Of a stretch of DNA of 64,000 nt, positions 25,299 to 35,317 are shown piece after piece. Source of the DNA: an uncultured Christensenella sp. (GTDB taxonomy: Bacteria > Bacillota > Clostridia > Christensenellales > UBA3700); contig CAJTNA010000005.1 of the NCBI GenBank assembly GCA_910577845.1, forward strand, positions 11,682 through 75,681, read 5' to 3'. Position 1 is the first letter of the stretch; the number at the start of each line of letters is the position of its first letter. The position numbers and the translations under genes were made by a program. Under the pieces are notes generated by a model that worked only from the letters and a program-made list of their open reading frames with translations, did not search any database and was not told where the DNA came from.

Positions 25299-28200
25299 TT
25301 AATCTTGGTCACAAGGTCTAATAATAAAATCATAAACAAGTGGTTTTTTCAAGTTAGGTCGGGCAAAAGCCTCTGGTTGAGGTCCACAACTTTGGCTACC
25401 AGCACCACGCATAAAGCCATCAATTTGAACACAAGTAGTGTTTGCTACGCCTATTTCCTCTTGGTGTTTTGCCTTTTCCATTTGGTATCTTGTGTAAGGA
25501 TTTGCATTAAAATTGAATGGTCTGTTTGCCATTTCAAATATTAAACCTTCACCATTTCCATTGGTTACTTTTGCCCATCTGCAATCACTTCTGTTTCCGC
25601 TTTCTTGAGGCATAATATATTTTTCCGCCATATCGCATACATTCACATTATATATACCTAGTTTGCCGTGTTCGTTAAAATCGATGAAAGTTTCTCGCTC
25701 GCCTCTACCAAAATACTGTACTTTATCAAAGTTTGACGGCATTTCAAGCGTTAAACCAAAGCGAACAATATCATTATAAAATAATAATTTCCAACCTTTT
25801 GTTGCTTTTGCTGTAACATAAAGTGATAAATCTTGCCCGATAGTGATTGTAATAATTACGCTTGCTAACTTACCATAGCCTCTAATTGAATATTTGCTTA
25901 CGATTTTTAGTCCGTCATTTGTTATAAATTTTGTATGTATATGACAAGGCTTTGCCTTAAGCAAGCCCAAAACGTTCCAAGCGATTTTTATAAATCTGTC
26001 ATTATCTATAGGTGTTCTATACAAGTTAGGTAGTAGTCCTCTATATCCTAAAGCATTATTACCATTTATATACTCCACTCCACCTATTACATAACTTTCT
26101 ATTTCGCCAGTCTTTTTATTAACAACCAACTTACCATTATTTGATGTTGCAATTAAATGTTTATCCTCAATTGTATATTGTGGAGTAACCATATCAGGTT
26201 TTACAGACCTAAATGACGCAATCTCAAATTGCTCACTTGCAATATAATTATCCTCTTTCATATAATTTACAATCAAAGTGTACTCTGACATATCTCGTGG
26301 CATTCTAAATAAAATTTCATACTCTGCTTGCTCACAAGGCGGTATGGATATATTAAAACTGCCATTTTGCATACCCTCACCATTTCTTAAAAGTGTCCAA
26401 TCAATTCGTACTCCGTCACTTGAAGCAAAGTAATTGGTATTTTTCACCTTTAATTTAAAGTCTTCCCATTTTGCTCTAAAAGGTCTGTAACATTCACGCA
26501 TATTTAAAGCACCAGTGCTTGGTGAACGGTCTGGAAAAAACATTCCGTCTACGCAAAAATTGCCGTCGTGCTTAGGCTCGTTATAATCTCCACCATAAGT
26601 ATACCTAAACTTGTGATTAGGATTATCTACAATATGGTCGCAAAATTCCCATATAAAACCACCCAAAAAGTTGTCATTTTCCAAAATCAACTGCGTATAC
26701 CTATCCAAACCGCCCGGTCCAACACCCATAGCGTGCGAAAATTCCGTCATTAGATAAGGTTTTTCAAGATATCTTTTATCTTTTACAGTCTTATTTGCTA
26801 TGCTTTCTAAAAACTTATGATGTGGATAAAAATTGCCCACTACATCATAACAAAATCTTTTTGTATGTATTGCCCCTTCATAGTGGATAGGCACTATAGC
26901 TACGCTTTTTAAAAAATCATAGCAATAATCGTGACACAAATATCCGCCCGCTTCATTACCCAATGACCACATTACCACACTTGGGCAGTTTCGTGATTTA
27001 TAAAACATTCTTTTTGCTCTATCAAGATAATGTTCTTTCCATTTTTCATTATGACTTATAAGTCCAAACTGAGGCTTTGCTGGATTGCTAAATGTTCCGT
27101 GAGTTTCCAAGTCCATTTCGTCAATCGCATACAAGCCAACTTTATCACACAACATTAAAAATATAGGGTCGTGAGGATAGTGCGATAACCTTACCGCATT
27201 GCAATTATAATCTTTTATTAATTTTATATCATTATATAAATACTCACTGCTAACAACATATCCAGTAACTGGGTGTGATTCGTGGTGATTAATACCTTTT
27301 AACTTTATCGGCTTATTATTCAAGTAAAAAACATTCTCTTTAATTTCAATGTGTTTAAAGCCAACAAAACGCCTAAAATAAACCTTATTTTCCCCATCAT
27401 TATAAGTTACCAATAACTTATATAAATTTGGAATTTCTGCCGACCACTCTTTAACATTTTCTATATCAGTAGTCTTACTACCACCCTTACCATTTATTTC
27501 TTGAGTAATTATCAAATTGTCCTTATCATCAAACAACTCAAAAGTAACAATACTATTACTATTTGCGTTTTGTACCTTACAATCAAAAGTAATAGAATAT
27601 TTTATATTATTATCTTTATCCTCTAAAAATTTAGTAGTGTATCCAAAGTCATATAGAAAACTTTCGTTTTCCTCAATAAGCAAAACATCTCGGAAAATTC
27701 CATTTTCCCTAAACATATCTTGGCACTCCAAATAAGAACCATTACACCACTTATATACTACTGCCACAAGCTCATTTTCACCTTGCACCAAAAAGTGTGT
27801 CAAATCAAATTCCGCAGTGTTATGTGAGCCTTCGCTATAACCTACAAATTTGCCGTTTACGAATAAATCAATACAGCTACAAACACCTAAAAAATCAATC
27901 AAATGTGTCTTATTTATATTTTTAATATCGATTTTCGTGCGATAAACAGCAACCGGTATGTCTGTTGGTATTATTGGTGGCTTCAAAGGGAATTGATACC
28001 TTGCATTCAAATAGTTTGGATTTTCTATGCCATTACGTTGCCAATCTGCTGGCACTGCAAACTTTGCAAAATTAATTTTATCAGTATCAAAATTATCCTC
28101 CATTTCACTTATCTTGCTATAGTAAAAAAAGTCCCACTCTCCATTTAGTAACCTTACCATAGAACTACTATATCTCTCTTTTAAAAGTTCCACTTCCGAT

Positions 28201-28307
28201 GCAAGCTTTTTATCAGCAAAAGGTATTGCATATGTCCTTGCAGATAGCTTATTTTTTTCAAACACCTCAAAATTACAATAGTTTCCCGTCTTTAATGAAT
28301 AAATCAT
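25299..28307 (-). CDS. lacZ: beta-galactosidase, GH2 LacZ type
   Basis: A product of 1002 residues with the five-domain LacZ layout: an N-terminal jelly roll (LNGEWDFFYY, ADWQRNG), two Ig-like domains, the TIM barrel and the C-terminal Bgal_small_N domain (FFGRGERET-like FGRGERETFIDF, then QMEKAKHQEEIG). The acid/base Glu is in WSLGNEAGG (about residue 450) and the nucleophile Glu in MTEFSHAMG (about 520). It cleaves terminal beta-galactose from lactose or host glycans. No signal peptide, so it is cytoplasmic. The ATG at 28307 is preferred because GGGAGGAG precedes it. No lac permease or regulator is adjacent. Confidence 0.94.
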   Translation of the reverse strand: MIYSLKTGNYCNFEVFEKNKLSARTYAIPFADKKLASEVELLKERYSSSMVRLLNGEWDFFYYSKISEMEDNFDTDKINFAKFAVPADWQRNGIENPNYLNARYQFPLKPPIIPTDIPVAVYRTKIDIKNINKTHLIDFLGVCSCIDLFVNGKFVGYSEGSHNTAEFDLTHFLVQGENELVAVVYKWCNGSYLECQDMFRENGIFRDVLLIEENESFLYDFGYTTKFLEDKDNNIKYSITFDCKVQNANSNSIVTFELFDDKDNLIITQEINGKGGSKTTDIENVKEWSAEIPNLYKLLVTYNDGENKVYFRRFVGFKHIEIKENVFYLNNKPIKLKGINHHESHPVTGYVVSSEYLYNDIKLIKDYNCNAVRLSHYPHDPIFLMLCDKVGLYAIDEMDLETHGTFSNPAKPQFGLISHNEKWKEHYLDRAKRMFYKSRNCPSVVMWSLGNEAGGYLCHDYCYDFLKSVAIVPIHYEGAIHTKRFCYDVVGNFYPHHKFLESIANKTVKDKRYLEKPYLMTEFSHAMGVGPGGLDRYTQLILENDNFLGGFIWEFCDHIVDNPNHKFRYTYGGDYNEPKHDGNFCVDGMFFPDRSPSTGALNMRECYRPFRAKWEDFKLKVKNTNYFASSDGVRIDWTLLRNGEGMQNGSFNISIPPCEQAEYEILFRMPRDMSEYTLIVNYMKEDNYIASEQFEIASFRSVKPDMVTPQYTIEDKHLIATSNNGKLVVNKKTGEIESYVIGGVEYINGNNALGYRGLLPNLYRTPIDNDRFIKIAWNVLGLLKAKPCHIHTKFITNDGLKIVSKYSIRGYGKLASVIITITIGQDLSLYVTAKATKGWKLLFYNDIVRFGLTLEMPSNFDKVQYFGRGERETFIDFNEHGKLGIYNVNVCDMAEKYIMPQESGNRSDCRWAKVTNGNGEGLIFEMANRPFNFNANPYTRYQMEKAKHQEEIGVANTTCVQIDGFMRGAGSQSCGPQPEAFARPNLKKPLVYDFIIRPCDQD

Positions 28308-28479
28308 AACTCCTCCCAATATATTTCTATTATATATTTTAGCATATCAAAAGGCAAAAAGCAATAGGTAATATTTTTAAAACTACTTTATTTTTGCACA
28401 ATAAAATTATAACATTGCAATATATGTATAATGAAAGCTAAAACTTCAGTAAATAATTATTTTTTATAACAAATTAAAA

Positions 28480-28508
28480 AATACTGCCCTATTTGTTAGA
28501 GCAGTATT
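28480..28508 (-). terminator. terminator of the glmU/glmM fusion gene
   Basis: AATACTGC/GCAGTATT with a 13-base loop is followed on the minus strand by TTTTTTAATTT, about 125 bases past the stop. The rest of the 28308-28632 gap is AT-rich without genes. Confidence 0.7.
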
Positions 28509-28632
28509 AAAAATTCACAATCAAAAATAAACACAATCAATTTGAATTTAATAAGAAAGATGCCTTATTAAGTAATATAAATGTTCAATTATTATTATAA
28601 AAACAGCTTATTAAAAAGATTGTTAACAATAT

Positions 28633-30627
28633 TTAAAATTGATATTTTTGTTTAATAAATTTCTCAATCTCTTTTGCAGTATTTTGAGCAAGCAACTTAT
28701 CTGAACACTCAGCAGTGATTCTCAATTTATTTTCTGTACCACTTGCACGCACAAAGCTACGTCCTGACAAACCTAAACGCTCAGAAAAATCTTTTACATA
28801 GTCAAGCACTTCACTATCCTTTGCAATTTCATCCTTTTTATCTGTCATAAGATTGATATTTATTTGTGGATATTCCTTTATATCAGTTAATTTATTTAAA
28901 CTTAGCTTACTTTCCACTAAAAGACCACACAAATTAACAGCAACTAGCAAGCCGTCACCAGTAGTAACCTTATTGCCCAAAATAATATGTCCAGAACTTT
29001 CACCACCTAAAATAAAGCCTTGTTCCAACATTTTTTCCACCACATAATGGTCACCAACATTTGTCCTTACCAAATTAATTCCAATCTCTTGTAAACTATT
29101 TTCCAAACCAAAGTTTGTCATAATTGTACCTACTACAGTATTGCCAGTAAGCATATCTTTATTTTTCATATTTTTAGCAAATGCATAAATGATTTTATCA
29201 CCACTAATTACTCTGCCTTTACTATCTATTGCAATAATTCTGTCGGCATCGCCGTCAAAACAGAATCCTAAATCATATCCGTGAGCCACAACTTCTTTTG
29301 CACAAAACTCTGGGAATAATGCTCCACAATTTTTGTTTATGTTATCACCATTGCAATCTGTACCAATAAATTTAGTTGTTATATTTAGTTTATCAAAAAC
29401 TCTTTTTGCCAAATTACAACTTGCACCATTTGAGCAATCTACAACAACCTTTAAATCAGACAAATCTGGCAAATCACTACAAACAAAGTTTACATAATTA
29501 TCTATAAGTTCAGAGCGTTCAATCACTTTTCCTTTACTCTTCGCAATTATTGGTTGTTTTTTATTTATATGCTCTTCAATTTGAATTTCCTCAATATTCA
29601 AAAGTTTTCTGCCTTTATCATTGAAAATCTTGATTCCGTTATACTCACTTGGATTATGTGAGGCGGTAATCACAACACCATAATTTGCACCTGTTTGCAT
29701 AGTAACATATGCAACGCTTGGAGTAGTCACTATCCCCAAATCAACAACATCACAACCAGCATCAGTTATTCCTCTTATAAGTGAATTCCCTAAATTTAGT
29801 CCCGATTTTCGAGGGTCTTTACCCAAAATAATAACACCTTTGTCTGCAGAATAGCCCAAAAAGTTTCCAACTAAATAGGCAATATCCTCGTTTATCTTTT
29901 CACCATAAATACCTCTTATGCCGTCAGTTCCAAAGTATTGCTTATCATAATCACACATACGATATTTACTCCTATTTTCTTTTACTATTTCTCTATTTCT
30001 ACCAATGCACATACAATTAGACGGAAGATTAATTGTAACTGTAGTTCCCGCTGCAATGTAAGAGTTATCCTCTATCTTTATAGGTGCTATGATATTGCTG
30101 TTACTACCTACAAATACACTATTACCAACCACACTGCGGTATTTATTTTTGCCATCATAATTTATAAAAATAACACCACAACCGATATTGCACTTGGCAC
30201 CTATATCACAATCCCCAATATACGCAAGATGTGCCATTTTTGTATTTATACCAATATTACTATTTTTTATTTCCACAAAATTTCCGATTCGACAATCTCT
30301 TTCAACTACGCTACGTGTATGAATGTGTGCCCAAGGTCCGACTGTAGTATTTTGCTTTATCACCGCATTATTCACTACACTTTTTGTAATTACAACATTA
30401 TTACCAAGCGTACAATCAGTTAGCGTGTTTCCATCATTAATTATAACATTTTTACCAATAACACACTTACCATTGAAAATATTGTTGCAATCAATTATAG
30501 TACCCTCACCAATTATTGTTTCCTCAGATATATATACATTTTCATAAGATTTAAATATAACACCATTATCAATATGTTTTTGTATAATCTGCATTTTGCT
30601 TGAATTTTCAAAATTATTAATATCCAT
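28633..30627 (-). CDS. glmM: fusion: GlmU-type acetyltransferase domain + phosphoglucosamine mutase GlmM
   Basis: One intact 664-residue frame. Residues about 20-215 are left-handed beta-helix hexapeptide repeats matching the C-terminal acetyltransferase half of GlmU (IGNFVEIK, MAHLAYIGD, NYDGKNK, VFVGSN). Equivalents of E. coli K351, H363, Y366, N386, K392, S405 and R440 are present (K121, H133, Y136, N156, K162, S175, R210), but R333 aligns to H103. Residues 231-664 are GlmM: FGTDGIRG, the phosphoserine in TASHNP (S323), metal motif DGDADR (458-463), GGESSGH and RASGTENKLRI. Together they would convert GlcN-6-P to GlcN-1-P to GlcNAc-1-P for UDP-GlcNAc. The GlmU uridylyltransferase half is absent. 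The ATG at 30627 follows GGGGAAG; a start at 30675 has no support. Confidence 0.9.
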   Translation of the reverse strand: MDINNFENSSKMQIIQKHIDNGVIFKSYENVYISEETIIGEGTIIDCNNIFNGKCVIGKNVIINDGNTLTDCTLGNNVVITKSVVNNAVIKQNTTVGPWAHIHTRSVVERDCRIGNFVEIKNSNIGINTKMAHLAYIGDCDIGAKCNIGCGVIFINYDGKNKYRSVVGNSVFVGSNSNIIAPIKIEDNSYIAAGTTVTINLPSNCMCIGRNREIVKENRSKYRMCDYDKQYFGTDGIRGIYGEKINEDIAYLVGNFLGYSADKGVIILGKDPRKSGLNLGNSLIRGITDAGCDVVDLGIVTTPSVAYVTMQTGANYGVVITASHNPSEYNGIKIFNDKGRKLLNIEEIQIEEHINKKQPIIAKSKGKVIERSELIDNYVNFVCSDLPDLSDLKVVVDCSNGASCNLAKRVFDKLNITTKFIGTDCNGDNINKNCGALFPEFCAKEVVAHGYDLGFCFDGDADRIIAIDSKGRVISGDKIIYAFAKNMKNKDMLTGNTVVGTIMTNFGLENSLQEIGINLVRTNVGDHYVVEKMLEQGFILGGESSGHIILGNKVTTGDGLLVAVNLCGLLVESKLSLNKLTDIKEYPQININLMTDKKDEIAKDSEVLDYVKDFSERLGLSGRSFVRASGTENKLRITAECSDKLLAQNTAKEIEKFIKQKYQF

Positions 30628-30976
30628 ATAACTTCCCCTATTATAGTATGTATATAAAAAATTAATTTTAGTCATTTATTATATAACACCAAAAAATTTA
30701 TTTATACATTATACTAATAAAAAAAATAAATTGTTAAAAATTTTATTTTTTAAAGCGGTTAAAGTTTTATTAAATATTTATTCCAAAAATTATTTTAACA
30801 TATTACCCCAAAAAGCTCAAAACTTTTTGGGGCATATTTTTTTAAATATTTTTTTATTCTTGAACAATTTAATTAGTAATAGTTTTTAAATGTAATTTTA
30901 AATAAGAATTTTATTTTCACATTTTGATTTCAAAAAATATTGAAATCAAAGATACTAATTATTAATTAATAATAAA
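30628..30976. other. gap with hairpins, one a plus-strand terminator
   Basis: CCCCAAAAAG/CTTTTTGGGG at 30806-30832 is followed on the plus strand by CATATTTTTTT, although both flanking genes are on the minus strand. A second inverted repeat, TTTGATTTCAA/TTGAAATCAAA, lies at about 30922-30951 next to the oxidoreductase stop. No gene is seen. Confidence 0.5.
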
Positions 30977-32221
30977 TTACTTTACCTCTCTTTCCAAGCT
31001 ATATTGACCTAAACAGATATCCTCTCTGTTTTGCCATTTGCCCCTTGTAAAGTCGGGAAATTCCACGCTAATACTTTCCCTAATAGATTTTTCCGACAAT
31101 GCAGTAATAGCCATCCAAGTTGCTGTGTCAAATACATCAATAGGTGGATAATATCCCTCTAAAAATGCTTCAACCATAGCATTAAGAACTAATGAATCCA
31201 TACCACCGTGACCTGCTTTTGCGATTTTACCTCTATTTTTCCAAATTCTATGGCTGTATTTTCTGGCAAATTTGACACCATTATTCCAAAGTGGTCTGCT
31301 ATTAAAGTCAAACAACTTAAACTTTTTAGTATCCAAAAATACCATATTGTTATCCTCTGAATACATTGCTTTTGTCCCACGTATTGTAAAGCCACGGCTA
31401 TACACTCTTGGCAGAGTGGTATCAAGGGTGATAACAATCGTCTGTCCCTTTATAGTTTCAATAATCGTTGTAATTATATCTCCTTGTTTAAACTCTGCAT
31501 TAACAAGTTCCTTATCGTCAGCTTTATTATTTAAAATAAACTCGTGCAGACCTTTTGAAACACTTGTAAATGAAGTCAATTTTGTAAACAAGTTGCCTCT
31601 GTTGATATCTAATATTTTAGCAATAGGTCCAATCTCGTGAGTAGGATAATTTTCGCAATTCCTCTCAAGATAATTTTTTAATCTGTAATGGCGATTCTCT
31701 TTACCAAAAGCAATTTCTGACCTTAAATCGTGATGATATCCACCCTCTGCGTGTACTATATCACCAAAAATACCCTCTCTTGCCATTCTTAATGCCATAA
31801 GTTCATACTTGCCATAGCAACAATTCTCTAACAACATAACTGGTGTTTTTGTTTGTTCATATGTATCAACAAGTTTCCAACAATCTTCAACACTATATGC
31901 ACCGCCAACTTCCATAGCAACAAACTTGCCCGCTTTCATTGCATCAACCGCAATATCAATATGACCTTCCCACGCACAAGTTATCATAATAATATCAACA
32001 TTTTCGTCAGTCAAAAAATCTTTGTAATTTGTAGTACCTTTTGGAGTATTCTTTTTTACTTTTTTTACAAGTTCTACAGCTTTATCAATTCTATCTTGAT
32101 AAACATCACAAATGCCTACAATTTCAACATTTGGCATATGCACAAGGTTTATTCGCAACAAACCAAATCCTCTACCACCCAAACCAATCATAGCTATTTT
32201 GGCTTTTTTATCTATTCTCAT
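30977..32221 (-). CDS. Gfo/Idh/MocA-family oxidoreductase
   Basis: A 414-residue NAD(P)-dependent oxidoreductase with the Rossmann start AKIAMIGLGGRGFGLLRIN, a VEIVGICDVY strand, and the second-strand motif AGKFVAMEVGGAYSVEDCW in place of the usual EKP. The C-terminal alpha/beta domain has GGYHHDLRSEI and YPTHEIGPIAKIL, where the His is the expected catalytic residue. Relatives act on sugars or inositols or, as NAD-dependent glycosidases (GH109), on amino-sugar glycans; the THEIG motif and size are compatible with the last group, but this is inference. GGGGGAAAT precedes the ATG. It is monocistronic. Confidence 0.8.
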   Translation of the reverse strand: MRIDKKAKIAMIGLGGRGFGLLRINLVHMPNVEIVGICDVYQDRIDKAVELVKKVKKNTPKGTTNYKDFLTDENVDIIMITCAWEGHIDIAVDAMKAGKFVAMEVGGAYSVEDCWKLVDTYEQTKTPVMLLENCCYGKYELMALRMAREGIFGDIVHAEGGYHHDLRSEIAFGKENRHYRLKNYLERNCENYPTHEIGPIAKILDINRGNLFTKLTSFTSVSKGLHEFILNNKADDKELVNAEFKQGDIITTIIETIKGQTIVITLDTTLPRVYSRGFTIRGTKAMYSEDNNMVFLDTKKFKLFDFNSRPLWNNGVKFARKYSHRIWKNRGKIAKAGHGGMDSLVLNAMVEAFLEGYYPPIDVFDTATWMAITALSEKSIRESISVEFPDFTRGKWQNREDICLGQYSLEREVK

Positions 32222-32511
32222 ATTTCCCCCATCTTATAAATAATATTTTATTTATAAATATTTTGTTTCCCTTAAAATTAAATATTGTTTATTCATCAAA
32301 TTAATTAATCATATTTAAACTATGAAAAGTAAATTTTAATAAACTTTAAAAATTTAAGTTGCCAATGTTATTTATTTGTTGCAATAAGTACTTCCCTTTT
32401 ATACTTAATCAAGCTAAAATAAATTGCTCATTTAGGTACTTCGCTATAGTCAAAACAATAAATTCAATGTCAAACACGAAAATATTTTCTATAAATTAAC
32501 TAAATACTATT

Positions 32512-33360
32512 TTATTTACCGCTAATTTCAGTTTTATTTTGCTCTTTAGAATTATCAATATTATAAGTTACAACTACAGAATTATCAGAATTGTAATTTG
32601 TAATTTCCGTATTATTGGTATTATCTACATTATTTATTTCGTCTTTTTCTGCTACAGCATTTGTATCAATAATATCAGCTCCATTTGCAACTTTTACTTG
32701 CTTATTTTTATCTATTTTCCCTTTTATATAATTAAATAATGTAATAATATCTTTATTATATAATATATCACCAAGCTTAGTATCTTTTAAATACTTGTAC
32801 GCAAGCCATACGATAAGGAAAGACAAACTCCCCGCAATAATCCCCGCAATAAAGCCAAACAAAACATCTGACGGATAATGAACGCACAAATAAATTCTTG
32901 AAAAACCTATTAGCAATGCCAATATAAAACCCGTCCAACTGTACTTTTTATTGCCAGCAAGAAAAAATGCCATCATAGCTGCCATACTTGCAGTTGCGTG
33001 TCCTGACGGGAATGAATAACCACTTTCTGGAACAGAACCAGCAGCTTTCCACCAAATATAGAACATTGAACTTTCGTCATAAAATGGTCGAGGTCTTGCA
33101 ACAAGTGGTTTTAAAGTAATATTTGTAATCAAAGCACCAATGACAATTGCACCAAGCATAGTCAAACCTATTTTTCTAGTTTTTTTAAATGCAATTAAAC
33201 CAATTGCTAGTAAAATCAAAATAATTCCACCATCACCAAACACTGTAATAAACCGCATAAAGCCATCAAAAAAGCCACCCGCTTGATTGTGCAGATTATG
33301 CCCAAATTCCATTATTGCTTTGTCAAAGCCACTAAAAGCTATATTTATACTTTCTGCCAC
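32512..33360 (-). CDS. PAP2-family membrane phosphatase
   Basis: A 282-residue protein with about six membrane segments and the three PAP2 motifs: KPLVARPRP, PSGHATAS and SRIYLCVHYPSDVLFG. The family dephosphorylates lipid phosphates such as undecaprenyl pyrophosphate or phosphatidic acid at the outer membrane face. The last 70 or so residues form a hydrophilic Asn/Thr/Asp-rich tail (for example NNVDNTNNTEITNYNSDN) absent from ordinary members. GGAGG lies upstream of the ATG. Substrate not determinable. It is monocistronic. Confidence 0.88.
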   Translation of the reverse strand: MAESINIAFSGFDKAIMEFGHNLHNQAGGFFDGFMRFITVFGDGGIILILLAIGLIAFKKTRKIGLTMLGAIVIGALITNITLKPLVARPRPFYDESSMFYIWWKAAGSVPESGYSFPSGHATASMAAMMAFFLAGNKKYSWTGFILALLIGFSRIYLCVHYPSDVLFGFIAGIIAGSLSFLIVWLAYKYLKDTKLGDILYNKDIITLFNYIKGKIDKNKQVKVANGADIIDTNAVAEKDEINNVDNTNNTEITNYNSDNSVVVTYNIDNSKEQNKTEISGK

Positions 33361-33702
33361 TGCAACCTCCGTATCTTAAATTAAGAAATGTTTCTATAAT
33401 TGTTTGTTTTATAAACTAAAATAATTTATTGTATCAACTATATCAAATTGAAAGTGAATATTTTTTACAACTCAAAAACAATAGATGAAAATTTTATATT
33501 GCGTAATTATTAAATTTACTTTACAATTTGCTACCTGTTTTAATAATCTTATACTATCATCAAATGTTAATGTTCCTAATTAAATAATATTATTATCTAA
33601 TACTATACTATTTTAAAATTAACACATTAATTCATAAAATAAAACTAAACTAACTTTTATTAAATAGACTGCTAAAATAACTTAGCAGTCTAAACTATTC
33701 AA
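33361..33702. other. gap with a hairpin after the downstream lipoprotein gene
   Basis: AGACTGCTAA/TTAGCAGTCT at 33666-33691, with a 6-base loop, lies just past the stop of the minus-strand lipoprotein gene at 33703; its T-tract is weak. The rest is AT-rich and without genes. Confidence 0.55.
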
Positions 33703-35163
33703 TTATTCAAAATCTGTAGCTGGTAAATCTTCCTTAATCAGTGCATCGTGGTCTGCTCTATTATCTTCATCCAAGCCTTTTACATATTGAATATAAGCTG
33801 TCTTGTCTGCATCAGTACGAGTACCAAATAAAGTATGTTTAACATCTTCAGCACTAAAATCTACAACATACATATAATTGTAATATGCACTATTGATATA
33901 ATAGAATTTATCACCATCAAGGATAGGTTTAACATAATCAGTTACAATATTTGCCTCAATTAATTCCTCAGCAAGACCTAATGTTCCATCATCATTAAAC
34001 TCAACTTTCAACAAAGAGTTTGAATCAAAGAAATACATTGCTTTTTTGTCACCCTCTTGTCTAATTGTAAAAATATCAGTTGCAGCAACAGATGTAGTGT
34101 CAGATTTACGTAAAGAATAAACTTTATCACCTTTCTTTGCAATACCATTTTCAATCACTGGTATATACATTTCATTATCAGCAAATACATATAAACCTTC
34201 ATCATAACTAATGTACCTTACTGTTGCACCAGAATTTGCAAATTGTTTTTCGTCTGCTGACTTAGCAAATTCTTTATTAACCTTAAAACCAAATAAACCT
34301 AAATTTGTATTTTGTCCGTTATCATATTCAGTCTTTTCGTAGTAAATAGTTGCTTCAGTTGCAGGATTTGCGGTATCACCCTCTCTCTCAACACTCTTAA
34401 TAGAATAGTTAAAAGCACCATCTTTACCACTCAAAATCTCTTTAACCTCTCCACTTGCAGTTACGCATTTGATAACATTATAAGGGTCACCGTCATTTTC
34501 CTCTGGTGATTCAGTAAAGTATACTGCCATAGTTGGGTCAGTCTCACCTGGTTTTACAGTTGTTGTTACTGGGAAATAGCTGTTGCTAACACTTTCAGCA
34601 ATAGTAGTTTTCTTACCCTTGTATGATAAGTGAATCAAATTACTGCTTTCTAAATAAATTAAGCCTTCCTCTGTAAATTTATATTGGTTAGTATTACCTT
34701 CTAAAGTAGTCAATTTTTTCAAATTTTTACCAGTAATTTCAACTCTGTAAAAATCTGTATTAGTTTTTAATAAGCTACCATCTTTGCCAGTTGCAGTAGA
34801 TGGAGATGTAAAGTATAGGTACTTACCAATAACAGTAATACCATTAGAGTTATTGCTGTCCATAGCAACTTGAGGAACTAGCACTTGCACATCGCTCCCA
34901 TCCTTTTTAGCTCTATATATTGCACTTTTTACAACATTGCCATACTTATTATCTTTTTTAGTAGCAATATCGTCAACACTTATCTTACCATTAACAAAGT
35001 AAACATAGTCGCCTTGAGTAACTACTAAACTATTGTTATTGTATGTTGTTGCCTCTGGCATACCACCAGTAAGATTAGGTTTTTTAGCACAACCAACCAA
35101 AGCCACACTTAATATAGCCACTAACAAAAGTGTTATTAATATAAATTTAATGTTTTTTTTCAT
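33703..35163 (-). CDS. lipoprotein with beta-propeller-like repeats
   Basis: A 486-residue protein with a clear lipoprotein signal (KKN, hydrophobic core, ALVGC with Cys25). The mature part has repeating short strands such as GDYVYFVNGK, KYLYFTSPS, FYRVEITGKNLKKLTT, DNEMYIPV and DKFYYINS, resembling the DUF5050-type propellers common in Clostridia. Such proteins sit on the outer membrane face; their ligand is unknown. It is monocistronic, with a hairpin downstream. The signal resembles those of the lipoproteins at 5843 and 57622, but the mature parts do not. Confidence 0.72.
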   Translation of the reverse strand: MKKNIKFILITLLLVAILSVALVGCAKKPNLTGGMPEATTYNNNSLVVTQGDYVYFVNGKISVDDIATKKDNKYGNVVKSAIYRAKKDGSDVQVLVPQVAMDSNNSNGITVIGKYLYFTSPSTATGKDGSLLKTNTDFYRVEITGKNLKKLTTLEGNTNQYKFTEEGLIYLESSNLIHLSYKGKKTTIAESVSNSYFPVTTTVKPGETDPTMAVYFTESPEENDGDPYNVIKCVTASGEVKEILSGKDGAFNYSIKSVEREGDTANPATEATIYYEKTEYDNGQNTNLGLFGFKVNKEFAKSADEKQFANSGATVRYISYDEGLYVFADNEMYIPVIENGIAKKGDKVYSLRKSDTTSVAATDIFTIRQEGDKKAMYFFDSNSLLKVEFNDDGTLGLAEELIEANIVTDYVKPILDGDKFYYINSAYYNYMYVVDFSAEDVKHTLFGTRTDADKTAYIQYVKGLDEDNRADHDALIKEDLPATDFE

Positions 35164-35317
35164 AACATTCTCCTACAATAATTAAGCAAAATGCTGTATC
35201 ATTTATTTTAAAGACAATCCGTCATATTAAATTACATTTACTAGTATAATATAAATATAAAAATAAATCAATACTTTACAAGTAAATAATTAAATATTTT
35301 AAAAAAAAGGTGCAATT

